A DNA stretch of 64,000 nt, taken from positions 1,027,525 through 1,091,524 of the forward strand of contig VZTG01010083.1 in NCBI GenBank assembly GCA_013397845.1, in the 5' to 3' direction. Shown here one piece after another: positions 34,941 through 48,000 of the stretch; the first letter of the stretch is position 1; every line of letters begins with the position of its first letter. The notes below the pieces were generated by a model. It was not told the origin of the DNA and did not search any database. It worked only from the letters and a program-made list of their open reading frames with translations. The position numbers and the translations under genes were made by a program. The DNA comes from Melanocharis versteri (Eukaryota > Chordata > Aves > Passeriformes > Melanocharitidae).

Positions 34941-37724
34941 AGCCCCAAGTGTGAGCACCATTCCTTCCCAGTTCCAGGTGAAGGCAAAACTGGGGATTAA
35001 CAAATGCGTGCCAGTCCGTGACCCAGCGTGAGGCACTTTGCATTCCCAATTGTTTCCATGTGCATGTCAGCAAATGTTCATCTCCAAGCTATAAATAGAT
35101 GACCAGGCTGCCCCTTCCACGAAATCAGACGAGTCCTGTGGCGCTTCCCAGGAGTGGTTATTCGGAGTTTAGCTGTGAAATTCAAAGGGTTTATTGAGCT
35201 TTCGCCGATAATTTCAAGATATTCTTTTCCTCAAGCACAGAGTTGTAGCTGCTATTAAAAAAAAAAGTCAGAATTATATGAATTTTAGCTAATAATGAAA
35301 ACGAAGAAGCGTAACGAGGTGTACAAATACTGAGAATCTGATAGTTACATTTAATTTTTTCCCCAAAACTGGTGTAGTTGAGGTATTTCATGGATTTAAG
35401 GGGATGGATTCTTTTTCTCTAGAGAATGGAACACCAAAATATTTGATACCTTGAAAGTGCTGTTTCTGTGTCAGTTACGGTGGGCAGACCTTCGAGATAA
35501 TCTTTGTATGAAATAACAAAATTAAACATCACTTTACTGAAGTATGGATTTACTGGGGCTGAGTTTGGGGAAAAATTGTAAATGAAAGGAAAAGATATAA
35601 TAGATTCCCTCATTGGAAGTTCACTCTCTGATCAAAGAAAACAAGTTAAAAAATTATTCATGGTCACCGTTGAATTTCAGTGCTGCTAATGGGATGTTTG
35701 TAACTAAAATCTCCCAAATTCACTGATATTTGAATTTTTCCCTGCTGCTCTGAGTATTGTTTTCCTCACTATTACAGACTTAGTCAATTCTTAACCAAAT
35801 TATATCTTTACCTAATATTCCCTCTAATTTCCTTATTAGCGAGAACTTTTTTTGTGTTTAATTCACATACTGAAAAAAGAATTATCTTTAAGCCTGAATA
35901 TTGCAATAAGATAGAGATGAACTATATATGTCACATATAGATAGAATAATGTGGCAGTGGCACAGGCTGTACTCTTAATTTTGAATTAAACTTGTCTAAT
36001 TGTGTCGGGTTGTCCTCTCTTTTTCAGGTGGGAGTACTCAATTCTTTCCTCTATTAAATTTCTTAAGAAATATTTATATTTTGGGAGGGGGGATTAAGTT
36101 AATTCTGCTACAAGTGGAAGGTTTCATATAAGCAGATAAAGAATTTCTGGGGTTTTTTTCAATAACATTTAACCAATGGTTTAAAAATTCTGCTTCCTTG
36201 GCAGAGAAAATCATTGCAGTATTTTGATTATTGTCTGATCCACCAGTGATTGGAGTCTGTTGAATGAATTCACAGGGCAATGCTTTTGGCAGATTTTTAC
36301 AGCCTTTTCGTAAATGGTTTGACTCAAATGATATTCATCTCTTTCCCAGCTGATAGTATTGCTTTGGGAATTTGCCCATCCATTCCAGAGGAGAAAAAAT
36401 CCTGTGAAATCTTTCAAATAATCATTTCAAGCGAGAAATATTTTCCTTCAACCTGGTGTCTGTGGAATCCTTAAGGAAAGCTACACGGGGAAAGCTCAGT
36501 GTTCGTACACAGAGCCTCGAATAAACACAAGTTATTTCAATTTTCCCCTTTTGTTTTTTCCACTAATGAGTTATAAATAATAAAAACAGCAGCGGGATTT
36601 AACTGCAAACATGCCCTGGGTGCTTGGAAAGCCAAACTTTCCCCTTGGACACCCACCCAGAGCATCTCTCAATGGGGTCCACATAAGGAGAGCAGAGTGG
36701 GGTGGGGGCAAATGTCTTTTTTTAAGCAGCAGGAGAGTTCCAGCCCCTGGCCTGGGTAACACGGAGCCTCCCTCCAGCATTCCCAGTGATTCCTTCGGCG
36801 AGCGTGAAATGCCAGGAAGCGCAGCCCTGATGCCTTTATGAATGGCCTGTTTGTCTCCAAATCCCCTGGCAGCCCCCTTTTTTTTTTTTTTAATTATTTT
36901 TTTCCTTTCCTTTTTCACCCCACGCTTGTCCAGTGGCCCAAAGCAGTTTAGCAGATATGGCAGCTCCAGGAATTATGAAAATGTGGATGTGGCTCCGCTG
37001 ATTTGTATCCCGTTGCTGATGTTTTGTCAAGTTGGGTTTTTTCACTACGAAATTTCTTCTTTTTGAGAAGGTGGAGGGCAAGGAACTGTTTTTTTTTTTT
37101 CCTTAAAGATGTGACTCTGGGCACCTGACGTGCTTAAAATAATTGCTCAAATTTAAACACACATCGTGCCAAATATAACCCAAATCTAAAAGCTTTCTCC
37201 ATCAGCAGCAGCTCCAACACCGTTGTCAAGGTTTGGATCCAGGGATAATTTCTGGAGGTGGAATTCATCTCTGAAATAATTCCATATCTGGGAGACAACC
37301 GGGATCAGGCTGCTTGAGTTCCCTCCTTCGTGCCACCTTCCAAAAGGACAAAATCCATCTTTTGTGCACTCTGGGAGAGAGGAGCTTAAAAAACACTGCA
37401 GGTTTGTTTAATTAGGTGGCCTCGCAGCTCGTTTCAGAAAGCAGCTGGCAAATCACCCAACCTGCTTCCAGGGCTGATGTTAAAATCTGTTTCCACGTTT
37501 TCTTATGGGGGAAAAAAAGAGAAAAGAGGGGGAGAAAAGGTTATCCTTCACCCTTTCCAGCCAGCCAGGAAAGCTTGAAACTGAAATGGTGGCTAAATGC
37601 CCAGACAGAGAGGAACTGAAATAAATATGAGCGAGGTTAAGAATTTTCTTTATTGAGAGCACCTGCTCCAATTTTATATGTAGGGTTGCTAAAAATTCTT
37701 TCAGTACAGTGTGGGAGTTCAGTG
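34941..37724. other. unique AT-rich DNA, no gene seen
   Basis: No recognisable exon, RNA gene or transposon. Around 36007-36040 a polypyrimidine stretch ends in TTTTTCAGGTGG, which looks like a splice acceptor, but no coding frame with homology follows. Poly-T runs lie at 36879-36890 and 37090-37101. Confidence 0.45.
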
Positions 37725-37782
37725 AAGCCTTTGGTGCTGAGAAACCCAAAGGAGTCCTTTGGATTTCTCCACGGAAAGGCTT
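37725..37782 (+). repeat. 58-nt imperfect inverted repeat (hairpin)
   Basis: The core is a near-perfect palindrome. The arm GAGAAACCCAAAGGA (37739-37753) faces TCCTTTGGATTTCTC (37755-37769) across one base, with one mismatch in 15. An outer pair, AAGCCTTT (37725-37732) and AAAGGCTT (37775-37782), extends the stem past a small asymmetric internal loop. Opposite-strand frames therefore encode related peptides (NPKESFGF and NPKDSFGF), which is a symmetry artefact and not a gene. It could be a precursor-like RNA hairpin or a chance palindrome; I cannot tell. Confidence 0.8.
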
Positions 37783-37913
37783 TTCCTGCTGTTCTCCGAG
37801 GGAATTCTGTGTGTCCAAAGGGAAGGCAATGCTGGAGCTGCAGGAAAAGCTCCCAGGGACAGGTGCAGGTGGTGGAACTCAGCCTGGCTGTGCATGAGTG
37901 ACAGGGCAGCGAC

Positions 37914-37952
37914 GTGTAAAAATGTGTAAAATGTGTAAAAATGTGTAAAAAT
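37914..37952 (+). repeat. tandem decamer repeat GTGTAAAAAT x4
   Basis: Four consecutive copies of GTGTAAAAAT are present, the second one A shorter. The array is 39 bases long and starts about 130 bases after the hairpin at 37725-37782. Confidence 0.9.
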
Positions 37953-38986
37953 GAACTGGCAAATCCTCTCCACTTGGGAATTTTCAAACAAAAATGCAAA
38001 TTTCTGCTGCTTTTCCCAGGGAGCCGCACATCTCCTGGATGCATCAGCCCCTTGTACCTGCTCAGTCACCTGCTCAAGAAGAACGTGCCAGAGGAGCTCA
38101 TTCTGACCTTAGTTTGTGATGCACCAAACATTTGGGGTCACTTCGATGGGAGAAAGACAAAATCAAGACAGGGTTTCAGAAACAGGAAAATATTTTTGTT
38201 GGTGAGGCTGGTGTAGCTGGAAAAGGCACACACCAGGCTGGGTCTTGGGCTTTTAAGCAAGAAATTTTAAGCCAATTTCTTGGCAAAATTAATAATTTCA
38301 ATTCAAACTCACTAATATTAAGCCATTAGCCTGAGACTTTGAGACAGCACCATTCTTTTGGCTTTTGTCTGAGGGTGAAACAATTAGGGACTAATCCTTT
38401 AAACTGTATTATTTTTGGAGTTGAGGTTGATTATTCCCAGCCCACTCAAACCTTCTGGCACTGCTGCCAGAGTGGAGATCTCCAGAGGCCTTTTGCTGCA
38501 GTTGTGATGATCCAAGGACACACAGCTTGTCTAAGAAATGGAACAGCCTCTCTCACAAACCCACTTTCAGCTACAATCTCTTTATTTTTACACGGCCTCG
38601 TGACAAAAGAGGTGGTCTTTGATGCTGGAAGTTTAACCTCAGCGTTGACAATGAGTCTCTCAGTAGCCCTGGTTAAATTTTTTGCTTTATTGCACCTTGC
38701 TTTCCCCAAACAGATGATGATTCCTCTGTTAATGGTCTGAAAATAATACTCACAAGAAACTTTTCAACCAGGTCAAAGCCTCCAGATGACAGAAGTGCTT
38801 TAGGAAGTGCTGTTTGAGTGCTAATAAAAATGATTACGGGTAAGAAAAGAGCAGAGTGCTGGGATGGCCCACAGATCCAGGGGAGCTGCCATGTTTTGCT
38901 CAAAATTCCTCCCCAGCTGCAGCCTGAGTCATTTTGTACTGGGCTGGTGCCCCCTAAGGGGGCTTTTCACGGTTTGAACCCGCAGT

Positions 38987-39019
38987 GATTTGTCACAAGG
39001 CAATTTGATTTGTCACAAG
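38987..39019 (+). repeat. 13-bp direct repeat, 20-bp period
   Basis: GATTTGTCACAAG occurs at 38987-38999 and again at 39007-39019. A small perfect hairpin, GCCCCC-TAA-GGGGGC, lies just upstream at 38949-38963. No function is assigned. Confidence 0.8.
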
Positions 39020-39168
39020 TCCCTAATCCTGGCGTGGACGACACGGGATTCTGCGGTCAGGATGGCAAAGCTGGCTTTGCATGCGCTGGAAAGTGGGAGA
39101 GGAATTTTGGAGGTGCAGAGACCTGCTCCTTGGGGTGGGAAATGGTCCCTCAGTGCTGGTTTTCATTC

Positions 39169-39209
39169 TTTTTTTTATTTTTATTTTTTATTTTTTATTT
39201 TTTATTTTT
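39169..39209 (+). repeat. T-rich heptamer simple repeat
   Basis: This is a run of T interrupted at near-regular intervals by single A (TTTTTTA-type units), 41 bases long. It ends 45 bases before the CR1 at 39254. Confidence 0.9.
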
Positions 39210-39253
39210 CGAATATGAGGCCTAACATCAAACTGAAGGTGGGGGGGATGGCT

Positions 39254-39583
39254 GACACCTGAAGGGAGCTGACGAGAAAGATGGAGAGGGACAATTTACA
39301 ATGGCCTGGAGGAACAGGACGAGGGGAAATGGCTTCAAACTGAGAAAGGGCAGGGTTAGATGGGATATTAGAAAAAAATTCCTCCCTGTGAGGGTGGGGA
39401 GGCCCTGGCACAGGGTGCCCAGAGAAGCTGTGGCTGCCCCTGGATCCCTGGAAGTGTCTAAGGCCAGGCTGGATGGGGCTTGGAGCGACCTGGGATAGGG
39501 GAAGGTGTCCCTGCCCATGGCATGGGATGAGATGATCTTTGAGGTCCCTTCCAACCAAAACGATTCCATTTTTCCATTATTCT
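39254..39583 (+). mobile_element. CR1 LINE 3' end, best-preserved copy
   Basis: This is the most complete CR1 tail in the window, about 330 bases in plus orientation. It starts in CTGACACCTGAAGGGAGCTG and passes through AGATGGAGAGGGACAATTTA, GGGGAAATGGCTTCAAACTG, TGGGATATTAGAAAAAAATT, GTGAGGGTGGGGAGGCCCTG, CTGTGGCTGCCCCTGGATCC, GGATGGGGCTTGGAGCGACC and GAGGTCCCTTCCAACC, ending near CCATTATTCT. It lies wholly downstream of ORF2 and has no coding capacity. It is a useful internal reference for the gapped copy at 53304. Open frames on both strands here are repeat shadows. Confidence 0.95.
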
Positions 39584-40429
39584 AGTGGGAGCAAGGCCGT
39601 GGTGAGCCAGAGGGACGTGACCAGCACCAGGAAAAGAGGGAGGTGAAAATATTCACCAGTATTTTATCTGATGGGTGTTCATTCAACGCAGGGCATGACT
39701 TTGGCTAAACATGATCTAAACTCAGGAAAAATCTAACACTGGGAATTGGTCATTTCTCTTGTGAATAGTCACATTTTCAGAAAGATTGCCTCAGCAATAA
39801 ACTTTATCTCTCTGGAATAACCCTGCCCCAGTGTTATTAGACATCCTCTGTTACACGTCACATTTTTTTCCAGGCCCTGCAACGACACCTTAGCTTCACC
39901 AACACAGCAAACCACAGTTCTCCGTCCTCATGTTTGGGCCAGATCTAAAACCCACAGTCATACCCCACAAAGCAGAGATCCAGTATAAACTGGGAAATGA
40001 GACAGGAATGCTGCAGGGAATCCACAGCTGACCCAGAGCCAGGATCAGTGGTTTGAAGGGATCTGCAGTGTGGAGAGCCACCAGTGAGCTGCCACCCCAG
40101 CACATGGGAAATCATCCCCAAATGGCTGAGGATGGGCACAAATCCGGGTGAAAAACAAGTGAAGGAGGCTCCTGCATCAGCTGCTTCATTGAGATGTTTC
40201 CCCAAGGGAAAATCAGAGCTGGCAGGGATTTTTGCATCACTGGGAGAGAAGTAACATTCCTGAACTTCCAGAAATTACCCCATTTTACTAGGGGATCAAT
40301 CTAATCAGATTGTATCCAAACGGCCGATCTGTAAATTTTACCCACAGATGTCTCTCATTTTCTTAATGCCTAAGCTGCTTAGAAGCTTTAGAGTATTTAT
40401 TTTCCTTTCACCCCTGGGCTGGGGAGAGA
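39584..40429. other. unique non-coding DNA, no gene seen
   Basis: No exon, RNA gene or repeat is recognised. Two overlapping minus-strand frames of 69 and 86 codons (39896-40205) have no family signal. Confidence 0.5.
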
Positions 40430-40536
40430 CACTGTCCCTATTTTACAGCTGGGGAAGTTACTCACGGGGAGATTTAAGTGCAGGTACTCACGGCAGTCAC
40501 CGAGGAGAACGGAATTCAGCAAAACCCACCTGCCAC
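40430..40536 (-). mobile_element. MIR-like SINE relic, antisense
   Basis: On the plus strand CCTATTTTACAGCTGGGGAA, then GGGGAGATTTAAGTGC, then GGTACTCACGGCAGTCACCG and GAACGGAATTCAGC follow, in order, the reverse complement of the MIR consensus. Landmarks of that consensus are CCATTTTACAGATGAGGAAA, AGATTAAGTGAC, GGTCACACAGC and GGGATTCGAACCCA. About 105 bases align with indels, covering the tRNA-derived B-box side and the core. This is the better of the two MIR-like matches in the window. It rests on recall of the consensus and not on a computed alignment. Confidence 0.5.
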
Positions 40537-43500
40537 GCTGGGTAAATACCTGGGCAAGGAGCTCTGTGGTGAATGCCAGCAGTAATGCCAGGCTAATTCA
40601 TGGAAAACAGGGTTAAGTGCACCTACTTGCACTCCCTGCAGGGTAGAAGTGTTTCAGGGAATCAGGAAGGGGAGGCTGGAGCAATCCCAGAGCTGATCTG
40701 TGTCCCCACGGCTGGTGGTGGCTGGAGCCTGCTCCTGCCTGCTCCCTGCTCCATGGGAATTGTGCCATGGGAGCTGGATACAAGGTGAGGCCACTAAAGG
40801 GAATTAAAATCTCTGTTTTTTTCCATTCTCAACCCTTTCTTTTCCCTGGAGCTGCGTAAGAAGCATCCACCAGTCCAGACCAAAGTATCAACCCTCCTGT
40901 CCCCTCCTGTCTCCCAATCAATCACTCCAGCTCTGTGAATTCCCTGGTTTTTTTTTTTCCTTGGAGACTTGAACAGAACCTTTGAGAGGAGCAAGGACAC
41001 GATGATAAATCAGAGCAGCAACACGTGCACGAGCGTGGCACCGCAGCAGAGACCATTCCTTGAGTCCCGAGTCATAATTAACTCCCTGAAGGACAGAAAC
41101 CTGACAGGAAATCCAAAATCTCTTTGCAATCCACTAAATATTGCAGGAATGAATGGCTGGCACGGGGGAAGGAATGTTGGCTGGAAGTGAAGCCTTTTGG
41201 TCTGAGCTTTTCCTGGGCTGTGTTTATTTAGCATACAGCTCGGAGGCACTTGCTGGTTCATATCTGGGAATGGAAGTTCCATGGATAGCATCGTGCTGGG
41301 AGATGGAAGGGTGGCAGCTCGATCTGCTGATACCTGGAGTTAATTCTGCACCTGCACAGGGCCTCGGGTGGTGTTTGAAACTTTTGAAGGGTTTAGCTGT
41401 GGGTTTATGTGGAACAGTTCAAAACGGGGCTGCCCTGTGGGTCTTTGTGCTCAGACCGTGACGTCTGAGGTGTGAGTCCTTCTGGCTTTTTCTTTTTCCC
41501 AGAATGAAATGGAAGCAAAAACCTTAAAAAAAAATATCTGGACCCTTCACCTGTCAAACCAGAAGACTTCACTGCATTTCAGATCCAGTTTCCCCCACGG
41601 ATAGGATGAGAGAAAGAAAAGACATCTGATGTTGTGTAACCACTACCAGATGATGTTCATGAGGGTCAGGGTGAGGGTCCCATATGAAATAAACAGAATA
41701 TAAATTATGAGCCTCAGTGAAATGATGCTGCTTCACAACAGCTGCTCATTGCCACTTTCCTCAAGAGCTCTGGCTTTGCCAAGCCTGGAACTGCAGCCCT
41801 GGAGAGACAATTCCCATCCTTGGATGTGTTGGAGAGCATCACTCCAGGCCAGTCAGCTCTGCTGCTCCACGGCCAGGCAGGACCAGGTCCCTGGGTCCCT
41901 TCCCATCCCAGAGCAGCAGAGCCTGGATTTTACGAGGCATTCCTGAGCCCTCCTTGGTGCTGGAAGTGCAGGTGATGAGTTTCCAATCAGATAAGGCGAT
42001 GGTAATTCCAGATGACCCTGCCATCAGTCGCAGGAATCGCCAGGCGGGGAATGTCGGGATTGGGTTTCACTCAGGGCCTGGACACATTTATAACGTTTCA
42101 CTAAATGAATAGGGAGTACTGTGACCCAGCTGGGAAATTTATGGCCTTGGTTGTGGCTCCGACAGGACTTTGGAGTGAGATATCATGGGCGTCGGGGGTG
42201 GAGGCTCATCTCAGCCTGAAATTGGGGTGGGGGTAGGGGTGAGAAGCGGAGATAAAGCAGCTGTTGAAAAGCTTAAGCTTTGTGTCTCTGGCTAAAAGCA
42301 GCTTGAGAACACGCTCAGCGAGGTGTCAACCCTCCACCAAGTGCCCAGGAAGCGAAAAATATCCCAGCCGAAGGACAAATCAAGTCCCATGTTGGGGGGT
42401 CCAGGCGCTCGGTCATAAAATGTGCAGATTCATAGGAGGAGGAAGAGGAGGAATAGTTCTGTGGGAGGAGGAGAGGTCACTCCTGACAGTGTGCAGCTCC
42501 ACAAGGCTGGAGTTGTGCTGCACAGGGACCTTTCACTCCACAGTCTGTGGTCACTCAACTCATTTCTCTCAGGGTTGGACCAGGAGGATTTATGGCACAT
42601 TTTGGATTTTCAACAGCATCCGTTACACAGCCTAAACTGAGCTCCTTGAGAAGTGGAAGTTAATCTTCGCCTAAGCTACACACAATGATCTGCTGTGACC
42701 TTCCTGACTGATGCTTACAAAAGCCTTCCTTAGAAGCTGAGGGTGAAAAGCAGGGTTTAAAGATTTACTGGGGCATTTACAAGCGCGATAACATTTTTCA
42801 GCCTGTTTGGTTTTATGATAAATCATTTTTTATTGCCCCAGAAAACCTGGAAGATGGTGACCAGAAGTCAAATATTTTTGGCTTTGTCATTGGAAAATCA
42901 GACCCAAAGTGTTTCAGCTATGAATGGAAGGAAATTTAAAGCACAGAACAATCTGAGGTAACCAGGCAAAACACTTGCTGTGGCTGTCCAAAAACAACCC
43001 AAAAAATGCCTAGAAATAAACAAAAGATGTATTTTGTAGGCCACTGAGAAGGTCTTTATTTTTTTCCCTTTTGATATTGAAGAATTTTTTTGAATTTTTT
43101 CCAAAGAAAGTAGTGAGGTTGAAAAATGGGGGTAGGGGGTGCATTAAAAATACGAATGTTTGGAGCAAAGCCAAGTGGTCATGATTTGTTTTATTTGAAA
43201 AATGTCAACCAGCTGTACCTATGAAACTGGAAACCAGGTAAAAATCTCCCCAATCTCAGCTCTTTTTTTTGAAACTGAAAAGTCAAGCAAGGTTCATCAG
43301 AATAGTTTGTGAGCTTCCAAATAAATGTCCTAGGATTACTGGAAACTGGACCTGGATAACAGGATTGTTGGAAATAATGTGGACTCAGCTGAAGTTTCAC
43401 TTTCATTTTTGCACACAAACCCAAGTTATGTGGCATTTGTACCCAAAGCAAACTGAGATTTACTCAAAAACCTTTCCATACTCATTGATACCCACAAATT

Positions 43501-45089
43501 GAGGTGAACAGCAACTAATTTGGGGTTGCAATGAAGTTATTAGTTTTGGCATTGGCATGATTGGAAATTGGAGGTTGCCCTGAATATCCACCAGCAAATC
43601 CCTCTGACTCCTGATGTGATATTTATAAATAAGCGGTGTTTTAAAGCAATTAGCTAACTTTTAATTCTTCTGAACCTCCCAACTGAGGAAAAATGGATCA
43701 ATTTATCTCTGTGAACAGTAATTCTTCATTGAAAGCCAGCATAATTTGAGCTTCTTTCAAGTTTAGATTAAGAAGAAAAGGGTTTGTCAACCAGAAAACT
43801 CCTTGGCTGCCACCTTCTTCTGCTCCATGTTAGCACCATCCCTAGAGGTTAAATCCAGAGCAGGACCCATAAACCTAAAGCAACATGAATTAGGGACAAA
43901 AAACCAGCTGAATAATAAAATGAAAGCCATTTTCAGTCTGCATTCAGCTGAAGCTGTGTGCAGGTCTTTTTTCAGTGCTCATAATCTCACAATTCTAATT
44001 CAAATAGTGAGCAAGCAAAGCCTGTTTGGCTTCAGGACCCCCCTTTGGAGAGTTCACCTGCAGCAGGGAAAAGTGTTTGATGTTCTGGATATGGAGAGAA
44101 CCGAAATCAAAGGCTCCAAGTCTGTTTTTCCTGGGCAATCTGCACCTATGCAGCAGCTTCCCTGGAATCTCAACCATCTCCTGCAGCACAGAAGGCTGAA
44201 TCCCTGCCAGGAATGATAAACACATCCCATTTTTCTTTCCTTATCTGTTTGCATTTTGCTAATATCTCCTCTCAACCCCTTCCACTGGCTTCCAGTGGCT
44301 CTTATCAACAGCCAGCAAAGAAATCCTTCCTGGCCAATGTCTGGAACTTTTGTGTGGGAAATTTTCTCACCCGTGCACATGAGATGTGATTTACACGAGT
44401 GGTGATATGGGGATTCATTAGGGAAGTTTAATTAGGATCAATCACATGACAGGTAAAATATAGGGATGGGGGATGACACAACCTCTCAAACCTCTGATTA
44501 CATGAGTCACCCAAATATATTGCCACAGAAATCATGGAAAACATTCCTTTGACTCGCTGAGAGGAGTTGAACATTGAAAGCCTCATGGTGGTGTTTGTTG
44601 GAGCACTGATGTTCATTGCTAAACAGTAAAAACAAAAATCAAGAGGGAGAAACAATCTTGCCAAGGTTATTAATTTAAAGTTCCAAATAAATTTATTTTG
44701 GGGTTTGTTTTATTGCATTATATATAAAATGCCATAAAAGAAAAAATGAATGTACGCTTTTGTATGTCTAAGCAAATTGGAAAGCTCTTGGGTAACCTAA
44801 AGAAATAAATTTAAATGAGGAAAGCTTTTTTACTTAATCATCTATATTTCATATTCTGTGTGGAGGAAGGGAATTTGCCATCAGTACTTCTTTATTCAGT
44901 GTTTAATTAATGTGATGAATGCAGCGCAGTTGGGAGCACGATAGGTTCCCAAGCTTAAGGCAAGCTATGAAGTAGATACATCACTAATAGTAATATATAT
45001 GAATTACTGTAGATTTTAAATGCTAGAGATGCCATGGCGTTCAGGTGGGAATTGAAACATTTAAAATAGTGCACTCCAGATAGAAACCC
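40537..45089. other. unique non-coding DNA, no gene seen
   Basis: No exon, RNA gene or CR1/LTR was recognised. Open frames of up to 137 codons (43803-44216) overlap minus-strand frames of 76 and 108 codons and look like chance openings. A G-rich run near 42220-42240 has three clusters of four to five G but lacks a fourth close run for a clear G-quadruplex. From about 44665 to 45500 there is no 60-codon frame. Confidence 0.45.
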
Positions 45090-48000
45090 AGCTCAATAAT
45101 GTTTGCTACAAACGTGGGAGTTGCTGAGGGAGAAGCCAATATTGCATTCCTCAGGTCTAGGGCAGAAAAAGTGGAGGAGTTAAGATGAAGTGCAGATTTG
45201 CTCCTAATCAAATCCAGAAGACATGCTGCAAACCTTATTCGGAGAGATCCGCTAAGTCTGCAGCATGAACATGACAGGCAGGCAAAATTGTGGATCTGAT
45301 CATTTAAAAACCTGTGGATTCCTGGGGTTTTGGCTGCGTTAGAGGCCCTGAGAAAAGACAGGCTGAAAATTGCTGAGGGGTGTTACCCAAGCGAGCTGCC
45401 AAAGGCTTAGTCTGCTCAGTAATCCAGGGAGCAGCTGGTTGAGCTAACTCCCAGTTAATTACCTCTCCATTTCTGCAATCACTCCGTGGTTTGTTTAGGG
45501 CAAGGTGGACTGGAGGGTTCGGTGCTCAAATCATTCAGTTTATTCGTTTGCTGCAGAAAATAAAAGTTGGGAAATAAAGACCTCATTATTGTACATGTTT
45601 TTTCGTTTAATTCGTTATGGGCATGTTACAAACTGGCTTTGTAATTTGGGTAATCACGCACAAATGTTGGGGTTTGCTGCAGCATTTTCAGATCAAATAC
45701 TTGTTTGGCTGGAGCTGGCAGGCAGTGCTGGGGCAAACCCAGCTCGCTGAGGGTGTAGAGTTGATTGACTAAATGTCCTCATAAATCTTCCAGAGCCAGA
45801 TCCTGATGTCTTTTCATGCTCTTCAATGCCCAGAATATGAAAATCACTTTTACGGGTGGAGCGTGGGGATCAAAGCTCTACATACAGTCATTTCTCTGAG
45901 GAGGAAAATGGAGGAGTGGCACATCTCCCTGCCATTTAATGGATCATTGGAGAACTGTTTGCTACAATGAAGGACCTCAAGTCCTTTGCACCATCTACTT
46001 TATTTAAATACTCCACTGTAGATCAGCTGAACATCGCAGCCCATCCTAATTTCCACTACTCAGTTTAATCCTCGTAGATTTTCCTAAATATTTGTGTTTT
46101 TCCTTTGTCATTTCTTATACAATTCCAAGTTACAATCGCCTACAATGCCAGCCTTTTTTAAACTCTGCAGCACATCTAAAACCAGCATTTAAAGAAATGT
46201 TTAAATTGTAAAGTCAAGCTCCGAGAAGATTAAGAAGTGCCTGGATCCAGAACACCCAAGAAACCTTAAATTATCCCCATTCTATAAAGCCTTTAGACAT
46301 CTGATTGCTCCAAGTTCATGCCCCTTCCAACTGCTGTGAAAAAAGAGGTGAGACCTGCAAAAATGACTCCATTTTGAGGCACAGCCTGGATTCATTCCCG
46401 CTGTACTTTCCATCCAAAGCTTTGAATGAAATAGGGAGTTTTACGAAAAAAATCCCAGCATGATCAACATTTTCATGTGTGGAACCACAGCAGCCCCAGC
46501 AACCGGGGGAGGGCAGATGGAAGAGGGTTCTCCCGCCAAATTTGACAACTTTTGGTGTGAAATCAGCCCGCCCCTCTCTCAGAAAAGATCTTGAAAGGTT
46601 GACAATAATCTATTTCGACTTAGTGATGAGGAGTTGTGATGGAAGACGGCAGGGTCACTTGAAAATCTGATATTCCACTGAGAATCTTTTCTAGTCTACA
46701 CTGAGAGTTAGAGACCAAATTTAATATCTGTTCTGAGATCCACACCCCCTTGTCCCAATCTGCAGATGCTCCTCCAGCTCCTGATTTTGCATCCCTCATT
46801 TTATCTCCAAGTTTAAAACCAATCAGCAAACACGCATCCCAAAATAAAAACCTCTTTGCTTTTCCTGTGAGGTTCTAAACAACCTTTTCTTCTCGCTGTG
46901 GTGGTGGGGAGGTCTTCAGGAGCCTTTCCAGTGCCGGATTTGACATCTGTTTTCTGAGGGACTGACTGGAATAGTCTGCCCAAGGAACGATCCAGCTGGC
47001 TGAGTATTCCTAGGTGCTGGATTATAATGCAACAGGGAGGAAAGACATACTTGTGGGTATGGCAGAAAATGATAGTTAGTGTGAAGTGTTCCAGTGTCAC
47101 TTTGTTTAGGAAACCAAGCAGCTCGTTGTAAGTAAGATGGCTATTTTACATTTTTTCTGTCTTCTCCATAATTCTCCTCCCCAACTCCCCAAAGAGAACA
47201 AAAATACGCAAAACACAGTGAGATAATTTTCATGTTGCATCAAGTTGTAATCCCTGATAATTCCAGGCCAGCGCTGTGGAAGAAATGACCAAACTTGATT
47301 CACTTTCTGTTGTGAAATTTTTAAAAAGTAGCTTTCCAGCTGACTTTCCTACTGCTGTACTCGCTTTTCCTGAAATGGTTTTGGCTTTCAGAGCCTGGGT
47401 AGGCTCAACACGGCCACGAGGGATTTGGAAGACCTCACAGGGAAGACCTCCTACAATCTGCGGTGGATGCTGCCCCTTCAGTTAGAAAGTTGACGCCAAG
47501 GAGGAATTGCCTCAGCACCCCAGGAGAGGGATCTGCTCTTGGAAGGGTCTTCTTTTCTTGAGCACTCTCAAGGCCTTGCCCACCCTTTCATCAAATGGCT
47601 TCATGGCAGAGTTCTGTTCACTCCAAAATCCTCTCGACATCTGAGGGTGTTTCCATCCAGAGTAGGGACAGTTGTTTCCAAAGTTGGAGGTTCCTTATGG
47701 AGAAAGCCCTACTCATTTCTTTTTATTCAGAATTATTTTATTTTTAAAGTGCATTGCTGAAGCCATCTAGAGTTATAAATGTCAGAACTCCAAGTGGAGC
47801 ACAGCTCTGGTGTTACTACATTGTTCCAGTGAAAAAGCCGACCCATGAAGTGGGTTGATCAGCTTCCAGTTGATTAAAGATGTTCTCCAGAAGAACGGTC
47901 TAATTCGGAGTTGACAAAGGCAACTGTGGAAACTACGTCTGCTTCCAATAAAACTCCCTGCCTCCTTGCCAGGCACAGAGGGAAAAACCTGCCTTCAAAC

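Noticed and set aside
36007..36040. Polypyrimidine tract ending in CAG, like a splice acceptor
   Set aside because: Such tracts are common in AT-rich vertebrate DNA, and no plausible exon or paired donor with coding content follows.
38964..38984. GGTTTGAACCC, a possible tRNA T-loop
   Set aside because: The stem has only three pairs and no acceptor, D or anticodon arms fit around it.
42218..42246. Possible G-quadruplex in a G-rich run
   Set aside because: Only three close runs of four or more G are present, and the fourth run needed for a canonical quadruplex is missing.
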